From contig CALLPK010000044.1 of assembly GCA_938015415.1 (NCBI GenBank), forward strand, positions 1 through 33,123: a DNA stretch of 33,123 bases, read 5' to 3'. Under the pieces are notes generated by a model. That model saw only the letters and a program-made list of their open reading frames with translations. It was not told the origin of the DNA and ran no database searches. This DNA is from an uncultured Saprospiraceae bacterium (lineage in GTDB: Bacteria; Bacteroidota; Bacteroidia; Chitinophagales; Saprospiraceae). Made by a program: the position numbers and the translations under genes. Shown in pieces: positions 27,688 to 33,123 of this stretch (position 1 is its first letter; the number at the start of each line of letters is the position of its first letter).

Positions 27688-29634
27688 TTATTTGCGTCGA
27701 GGTGAACGCCGACTACTCTTTTTACTACGCCCGTTTGTAGACGTGTTATTATTCCGCCGTTTTTTAATAAAATCGCGTTTAAACTGTTTTTTTCTTTCAC
27801 CGATGAGTTTATCAATTAAATCTTCGCGACCCATTGATATGAGTTTGTTGCGAATGGTCTGATGATTTTCGTTTTTGTGCCAGAAGAAAAAGAGGTGTTG
27901 ATTTTGTTTTTCTTTTTTTGAGGTAGCAGCATAGACGGGTTTCAAAGTGTACGGATGTAAACCAGAATAATAGATGACCGTACCCACCGTCATTGGTGTA
28001 GGGGTAAAATCCTGTACTTGTTCCAGTTTAAAACCCATGCTTTTTGTTTCGGCCGCCAGATTGGCCATTTCTTCTTCGGTAGATCCGGGGTGACTAGAAA
28101 TAAAATAGGGGATCAGCGGCTGGGCCAAGCCATGTTTTTTATTGACAGCATCATACTTGCTTTTAAACGCATGGAAGTGTTTAAAGGATGGTTTACGCAT
28201 TATTTTGAGGGTTGCATCCGACGTATGCTCGGGTGCAACTTTTAGTCTTCCACAGACGTGTCGGGTAACGAGTTGTTCCATGTATTCGTCGAGGCTGCCG
28301 TCGTTCTTTTTGTTATAGTCATCGACTAAAAGATCATAGCGAATACCGCTACCGACAAATGCTTTTTTAACTTCAGGATGCTCATCCACCTTGCGGTAAA
28401 TATCTGTTAATGGCTTATGACTGGTATCTAGATTACTACAGACCACGGGATGAATACAAGATGGTGCGACGCAGCGATCACAAATAGATTGATCGATTCC
28501 TTTCATTTTATACATGTTGGCCGAAGGGCCACCCAAGTCGCTGATGTACCCTTTAAAATCCGGCATCTTCGTAATTTGATCCACCTCTTTCAGGATAGAT
28601 TTTTCGGATCGACTTGCCACAAATTTTCCCTGATGGGCAGAGATGGTACAAAAGCTGCAACCGCCAAAACACCCCCGGTGCATGTTGACCGAAAACCGAA
28701 TCATTTCGTAAGCCGGGATCGCACCTCGTTTGGCATATTTGGGGTGTGGCATGCGAGTATAGTCCAGATCAAAAGAGGCATCAATTTCTTCTTCTGTCAT
28801 TGGTGGATAGGGAGGATTGATCATGAGATTATGATCGCCGACCGCCTGCGTTAGTCGCCGGGCATTTACCTTATTGGATTCCTGCTCGATGTGTTTAAAA
28901 TTAGCGGCGTACGCTTTTTTGTCCCGTAAACATTTTTCGTGTGAGTGGAGAGCCAGGTCTTCCCAGATTTTTATTTTGGGTAATGGATCATCTCGTTTTA
29001 TTTGAATAGCCGTCTGAGGAATTGTTTTGAGCGACGCAAAAGGAACTCCTTTTTGTAGGAGACGCACAATTTCCCGTAAGGGCATTTCACCCATTCCGTA
29101 GACCAACATGTCCGCACCCGTTTTTTCCAGAATATTGGGAAATAATTCATCTGCCCAATAATCGTAATGCGTGACCCGACGCAAAGAAGCTTCAATCCCT
29201 CCCAGTAAAACCGGAACATCCGGATATAATTTTTTTAGAATTTTGGTGTAAGTTTCTACTGCGTAATCTGGCCGAAAACCTGCGGTGCCACCGGGTGTGT
29301 AAGCATCCGTAGACCGACGGCGTTTAGAGGCCGTATAATGGTTGATCATGGTATCCATGCAACCAGAAGAGACGCCAAAAAACAAACGGGGTTTTCCAAA
29401 TTTTTTAAAATCACGCAGATCATCTTTCCAGTTGGGTTGTGGAACGATGGCCACTCGCAGTCCTTCACTTTCCAATATCCTACCAACCACAGCGTTACCA
29501 AAAGCGGGATGATCCACGTAGGCATCGCCGGAAATAATAATTACATCGAGTTCGTCCCAGCCACGAAGTTCTACCTCCTTTTTGGTAATGGGGAGCCAAT
29601 CGGTAACGGGGCGGGAAATGTTTTTTTCAGACAT
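27688..29634 (-). CDS. YgiQ-family radical SAM protein
   Basis: A 648-residue radical SAM enzyme of the YgiQ family, whose reaction is still unknown. An N-terminal B12-binding-like region precedes the core. Family signatures are VIISGDAYVDHPAFG, GVSSGCMDTMINHYTA, LLGGIEASLRR and DLGGPSANMY. The [4Fe-4S] cluster motif is CFGGCSFC. Additional Cys in CDRCVAPSCIHPVVCSN may bind a further cluster. The tail is highly basic (KKSSRRSPRRK), suggesting nucleic-acid contact. I chose ATG 29634 (MSEKNISRPVTDWLP) because family members start close to the DWLP motif; an in-frame ATG at 29670 would add 12 residues. Confidence 0.93.
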   Translation of the reverse strand: MSEKNISRPVTDWLPITKKEVELRGWDELDVIIISGDAYVDHPAFGNAVVGRILESEGLRVAIVPQPNWKDDLRDFKKFGKPRLFFGVSSGCMDTMINHYTASKRRRSTDAYTPGGTAGFRPDYAVETYTKILKKLYPDVPVLLGGIEASLRRVTHYDYWADELFPNILEKTGADMLVYGMGEMPLREIVRLLQKGVPFASLKTIPQTAIQIKRDDPLPKIKIWEDLALHSHEKCLRDKKAYAANFKHIEQESNKVNARRLTQAVGDHNLMINPPYPPMTEEEIDASFDLDYTRMPHPKYAKRGAIPAYEMIRFSVNMHRGCFGGCSFCTISAHQGKFVASRSEKSILKEVDQITKMPDFKGYISDLGGPSANMYKMKGIDQSICDRCVAPSCIHPVVCSNLDTSHKPLTDIYRKVDEHPEVKKAFVGSGIRYDLLVDDYNKKNDGSLDEYMEQLVTRHVCGRLKVAPEHTSDATLKIMRKPSFKHFHAFKSKYDAVNKKHGLAQPLIPYFISSHPGSTEEEMANLAAETKSMGFKLEQVQDFTPTPMTVGTVIYYSGLHPYTLKPVYAATSKKEKQNQHLFFFWHKNENHQTIRNKLISMGREDLIDKLIGERKKQFKRDFIKKRRNNNTSTNGRSKKSSRRSPRRK

Positions 29635-29745
29635 AGAGTATTTGAGATAAATCCAAGTAAAGATACGCATTATCTATTGGCGAAAGTATCACGAAATGGT
29701 CAAGTATAGTTAAGATTTTTTAAAATGTCTCTTTTTGATTACCTA

Positions 29746-29779
29746 TTTGTGTTATAGATGTCAATAAGTCTTATCTTTG
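29746..29779 (+). promoter_or_regulatory. Complete Bacteroidota promoter for the type B sorting-domain gene
   Basis: TTTG (29746-29749), 22 bp, then TATCTTTG (29772-29779): both elements match the consensus TTTG-N17-23-TAnnTTTG. Transcription should start about 44 nt before the ATG at 29830. Confidence 0.65.
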
Positions 29780-29829
29780 GTGAACACATTCGGCATTCGT
29801 ACATAAAAATAAGCTTTTAAACTATTTAG

Positions 29830-31818
29830 ATGGGGAGTACAAAATCTGGTGCTATTCTGATAACCATACTATTCTATTTGGTAGGTCCTGTACTTGCTCA
29901 GGAACCCTTTGTTTGTGATGGAAGTTTTTATTTAGTATTAAAGAATCACCCAACGGAGCAAAGTAAGTTGTATAAGATGGTGTCTAGTCAAAATCTAAGT
30001 GAAATTGTTTTTGAAGAAGTAGGCGTAGACAGTACCGGTGTTAATCTGAATAGTATTGGTTATCGAAAAACAGATAACCTCATTTATGGTATAAATCCTC
30101 AAGACCATAATTTATACCAAATAGATAAAAGTGGCCGGGCGTTTTTGCTGGATCGTATTGAGGAGCTGGATACGCTAAGAGGTTATATTGCAGGAGATGT
30201 AAGTTTAGATGGCAGGTATTTAATTTTGATCGAAAGAGATAGAGTGGATCTTCTGATGGATGTAAAACTGGTCTTTATTGATTTAACCGATCCTGAATTT
30301 GCCGTTACAAAAGTTGATTTGATGGGTGAAAATGGAGAACCACCCTTTACGCGTACGGCCGATGTAGCTATTAACCCCTTTAACGGATTGATGTATGGTT
30401 ACAATGCAAGGTCCAGAAAATTATCGACCTTTAATTTAGAAACGGGGGTTATTCAGACAGAAAATTTTCAAAATGACTTGAGCCAGCCTGAAGTACTGGG
30501 GGCACTTTTTTTCGATGATTTTGGCCGATTATTGGGATATGGTAGACAACGTGACAGCATATTTCAAAACACTTTATTTCAAATAGATATTAACACAGGG
30601 CTGGCAGAAATTCTGGATACCGGACCGATGGCCAGAGGAAACGATGGATGCAAATGTGTTAACCGGATAGGAATTCAGAAAACGGTTTCTCCTCCCAGCA
30701 CACTACCTTGTACTAATGTGACTTACACGGTCAGTCTTTCTAATCCTACAGGTACGGTCGTAGAAAATATATCCATGACTGATTCCCTTGATTTAAATCT
30801 CCGTTTCTCGTCAGTAATCGATAATCCTTTTTCTGGAACATTGGTCGTGGACTCAATAAACAATATTCTTCATTTCAATAATCTTACACTTGAACCTGGA
30901 ATTGACTCCATTGTTTTCAGTGTTTTTGTGAAACCAACCTCCAGCGCCGGATTAATTAATAATCAAGCTCAACTAACTGACCTTCCCCCAGATCAGGAAC
31001 CGGTTATATATTCGGACTATCCTTCGACGCTGGTAAGAGGTGATCCAACCCCACTGGAAATTCTGGAGGCCCTGGAGGTCAATGAAATTTATCATGATAC
31101 CATAATCTGTTTGGACGAAGAACTGACATTAATTAGTCAATTTCCAAATGGAGATCATACGTGGAACGGTTTTGACGAAGAAAAAACAAGTCGATTAGAA
31201 ATCAATAACGGAGGTAGTTACTATTTAACTACGGTCGTAGGTTGTCAGGTAATCACAGAGATTTTTCAAGTAGAAGAAGAATGGATAAGTTTTTCTCTCG
31301 GAGAGGATCAAAATATTGATCTTGGAGAATTTATTCAGATTTCACCAACCATACAAAGTACTAGTCCGGATAGTGTTTATCGATGGATTGGTAATGATCC
31401 CGCCATTTGCCCGGATTGTCCTTCACAAGATTTTATACCATTAGAAAACCAGACCGTAAGTTTATCCATCACAAATCAAGCAGGTTGTGTAAGTCAGGAT
31501 TCGATTGATATTTTTGTAACGACTGATCGATCTGTTTTTGTACCTAATGCTTTTTCTCCCAATAGTGATGGGATCAACGATCTACTATTTGCGAGTACTA
31601 AAATTCCTCAACAAATTTTATATTTTCGGATTTATAATCGTTGGGGGGCATTGGTATTCCAAAATGAAAATGGCCTTACCAATGATCCTGCATTTGGGTG
31701 GAATGGTAATTTTAAGGGAGAAATGGTTAATAATGACGTATTTGTTTTTGATATGCTGCTATTATATCCCGATGGAGTAAAACAAAAGATTTCGGGTGAT
31801 ATTACCGTAATAAAGTAG
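29830..31818 (+). CDS. Secreted protein with DUF11-like domain and type B T9SS sorting domain
   Basis: A 662-residue exported protein with a signal peptide ending VLAQ (about 24). Residues about 25-275 look like a beta-propeller-type lectin or YVTN-like region (NLIYGINPQDHNLYQIDKSG, NPFNGLMYGYNARSRKLS). A DUF11-like beta-sandwich repeat follows (about 280-385: IQKTVSPPSTLPCTNVTYTV). The last 90 residues (VFVPNAFSPNSDGINDLL, YFRIYNRWGALVFQ, FVFDMLL) are the gliding-motility-type (type B) C-terminal sorting domain of the type IX secretion system. The likely role is a cell-surface adhesin or motility factor; no ligand can be named. mnmE follows after 70 bp. Confidence 0.88.
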   Translation: MGSTKSGAILITILFYLVGPVLAQEPFVCDGSFYLVLKNHPTEQSKLYKMVSSQNLSEIVFEEVGVDSTGVNLNSIGYRKTDNLIYGINPQDHNLYQIDKSGRAFLLDRIEELDTLRGYIAGDVSLDGRYLILIERDRVDLLMDVKLVFIDLTDPEFAVTKVDLMGENGEPPFTRTADVAINPFNGLMYGYNARSRKLSTFNLETGVIQTENFQNDLSQPEVLGALFFDDFGRLLGYGRQRDSIFQNTLFQIDINTGLAEILDTGPMARGNDGCKCVNRIGIQKTVSPPSTLPCTNVTYTVSLSNPTGTVVENISMTDSLDLNLRFSSVIDNPFSGTLVVDSINNILHFNNLTLEPGIDSIVFSVFVKPTSSAGLINNQAQLTDLPPDQEPVIYSDYPSTLVRGDPTPLEILEALEVNEIYHDTIICLDEELTLISQFPNGDHTWNGFDEEKTSRLEINNGGSYYLTTVVGCQVITEIFQVEEEWISFSLGEDQNIDLGEFIQISPTIQSTSPDSVYRWIGNDPAICPDCPSQDFIPLENQTVSLSITNQAGCVSQDSIDIFVTTDRSVFVPNAFSPNSDGINDLLFASTKIPQQILYFRIYNRWGALVFQNENGLTNDPAFGWNGNFKGEMVNNDVFVFDMLLLYPDGVKQKISGDITVIK

Positions 31819-31853
31819 TTCCCAAACTATCCTTATTTTTTGTCTGGTCTTTT

Positions 31854-31861
31854 TACTTTTG
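31854..31861 (+). promoter_or_regulatory. Bacteroidota -7 box for mnmE
   Basis: TACTTTTG is an exact TAnnTTTG match 27 nt before the mnmE ATG. A TTTG lies upstream at 31839-31842, but its 11-bp spacing is shorter than usual. Confidence 0.45.
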
Positions 31862-31888
31862 CAGTAAATAGACTTTTATCACTGGATT

Positions 31889-33123
31889 ATGAATTACAAA
31901 AATCACAGCTTAGAAGATACCATCGTAGCGCTGGCTACCCCTCCTGGTATTGGTGCCATTGCGGTCATTCGATTATCCGGAACAAAAGCGATAGAGATGG
32001 TCAACGCGGTCTTTCCTGCAAAAGACCTCACCAAAGTTCCCACCCATACTATCCATTTGGGAACGATTCGCGACGGAGAACGCATCGTGGACGAAGTGTT
32101 GGTTTCTCTATTTGTCGGACCAAAATCATATACCCGTGAAAATGTGGTAGAAGTTTCTACCCACGGGAGTAATTATATCATTCAGGAAGTAATCGGTTTG
32201 TTTATGCGGCAAGGAGCGAGAATGGCGCAGGCGGGAGAGTTTACGCTGCGTGCTTTTTTGAATGGTCAACTTGATCTTTCCCAGGCCGAAGCGGTGGCGG
32301 ATTTGATTGCTTCGGAATCAGCTTCTTCCCACGCCCTGGCGATAGAGCAGATGCGGGGCGGATTTTCGGATGAGATCCAAACCCTGCGACAAGAGTTGAT
32401 TGATTTTGCGAGTCTGATCGAATTAGAATTGGATTTTTCGGAAGAGGATGTGGAATTTGCTAACCGGGATAAATTGCAGGAATTGGTCACAAAAATTCGG
32501 GGAATTTTACGTCGCTTGCTGGACTCGTTCCAATTAGGCAATGTGATCAAAAACGGCGTAAGTACCGTGATCGCCGGACGTCCCAACGCCGGTAAATCCA
32601 CGCTCCTGAACGCACTGCTCAACGAAGAACGCGCCATTGTCAGCGAGATTGCCGGAACCACCCGAGATACGGTCGAAGAAAAATTAAATATCAAAGGGAT
32701 AGAATTCCGACTCATTGATACCGCGGGTATCCGGAAGGCGCAGGATCAGATTGAAAAAATTGGTGTGGAACGGACTATGGAAAAAATTGAACAGTCCACG
32801 GTGGTGATTTATGTCTTTGATGTGATAGAATCTGAGCCCGCAGATTTATGGAGTGACGTGGATCGGTTTTTAGATGGAAGTAAAGTATTGACGGCAAAAA
32901 GCAAACAACTGTTTGTTGCTAATAAGATGGATCTGAATCCGTATACCAAGCCAGAAGATTATTATAAAGAAGGACTGATCGGCCCCGAAAATTTGATTAC
33001 GGTATCCGCCAAAAATCAAATGAACATTGATTATTTAAAAACCCATCTTTTTAATTTAGTGATTGATAATCCGGACTTGATGGATCATACAATTGTGACC
33101 AACTCCCGTCACTACGAAGCGTT
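31889..33123 (+). CDS. mnmE: tRNA modification GTPase MnmE (5' part, runs off window)
   Basis: MnmE with MnmG installs the carboxymethylaminomethyl group on U34 of certain tRNAs. The frame is open from ATG 31889 (MNYKNHSLEDTIVALATPPG) to the window end, giving 411 codons of about 450-460. The N-terminal folate-binding domain includes GIGAIAVIRLSG and QAGEFTLRAFLNG (114-126). The G domain has G1 GRPNAGKST (230-238), TTRD (257-260), DTAG (277-280), NKMD (345-348) and SAK (373-375). The missing end should carry the C-terminal helical domain and the final CIGK motif with its catalytic Cys. Confidence 0.96.
   Translation, partial: MNYKNHSLEDTIVALATPPGIGAIAVIRLSGTKAIEMVNAVFPAKDLTKVPTHTIHLGTIRDGERIVDEVLVSLFVGPKSYTRENVVEVSTHGSNYIIQEVIGLFMRQGARMAQAGEFTLRAFLNGQLDLSQAEAVADLIASESASSHALAIEQMRGGFSDEIQTLRQELIDFASLIELELDFSEEDVEFANRDKLQELVTKIRGILRRLLDSFQLGNVIKNGVSTVIAGRPNAGKSTLLNALLNEERAIVSEIAGTTRDTVEEKLNIKGIEFRLIDTAGIRKAQDQIEKIGVERTMEKIEQSTVVIYVFDVIESEPADLWSDVDRFLDGSKVLTAKSKQLFVANKMDLNPYTKPEDYYKEGLIGPENLITVSAKNQMNIDYLKTHLFNLVIDNPDLMDHTIVTNSRHYEA

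Noticed and set aside
28450-28854. 134-codon open frame antisense to the YgiQ-type gene
   Set aside because: It lies opposite the radical SAM core and shows no independent coding signs.
29635-29670. Upstream in-frame ATG for the YgiQ-type gene
   Set aside because: The extra 12 residues are unlike the family start; MSEKN at 29634 is the better start.
32266-32715. 149-codon open frame antisense to mnmE
   Set aside because: It is Ser/Arg-rich shadow coding opposite a clearly conserved GTPase and has no recognisable domain.

Overview
The window looks like chromosome of a member of the Bacteroidota, most likely a marine or free-living Saprospiria-type bacterium. The reasons are two secreted proteins with type IX secretion sorting domains (one type A, one type B), a TonB-dependent receptor with an N-terminal carboxypeptidase-like regulatory domain, several copies of the Bacteroidota -7 promoter box TAnnTTTG, few Shine-Dalgarno sites, and moderately AT-rich DNA. 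The family placement within the phylum is inference. I see no tRNA, rRNA, CRISPR array, prophage or intact insertion sequence.

Region 1 (1-8000) is the most unusual part. On the minus strand lie an rtcB-family RNA ligase homologue, a 746-residue protein with a one-zinc RING-like finger and a TerD-like C-terminal domain, and, after a terminator, a SWIM-finger SNF2 helicase. A WYL-domain transcription factor is divergent from rtcB. The short gap between them holds a 27-bp operator-like dyad and a separate perfect 18-bp inverted repeat. The RtcB homologue keeps every recognisable metal ligand but has Ala where the family has its guanylylated C-terminal Lys. I read rtcB, the RING/TerD gene and the WYL gene as a candidate stress-responsive RNA repair or RNA-sensing module.

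Region 2 (8035-12370) holds an extracytoplasmic intradiol-dioxygenase-like protein, a small lipoprotein, a YdjM-type membrane hydrolase, a sulfatase-fold lipoprotein that has lost its catalytic residues, and a DUF937-like protein with a Gly-rich tail. Two related copies of a 41-bp dispersed repeat (140-180 and 10680-10720) lie just past the 3' ends of minus-strand genes.

Region 3 (12759-18808) starts with a secreted beta-helix-like type IX cargo protein followed by its probable partner, a TonB-dependent receptor. A lipoprotein MsrA then overlaps a MocA-like nucleotidyltransferase.

Region 4 (18821-23253) contains a TPR sensor histidine kinase. Just upstream of it on the same strand is an easily missed 59-codon gene for a small peptide with a GG-leader-like start, followed by its own terminator. 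An SDR oxidoreductase and a predicted outer-membrane beta-barrel protein follow.

Region 5 (23302-33123) carries an iscS-iscU-iscA Fe-S assembly cluster, a short MutA-like protein with no mutB next to it, a TspO-related membrane protein, a YgiQ radical SAM protein, a type B sorting-domain protein and the first 411 codons of mnmE, which runs off the window end.
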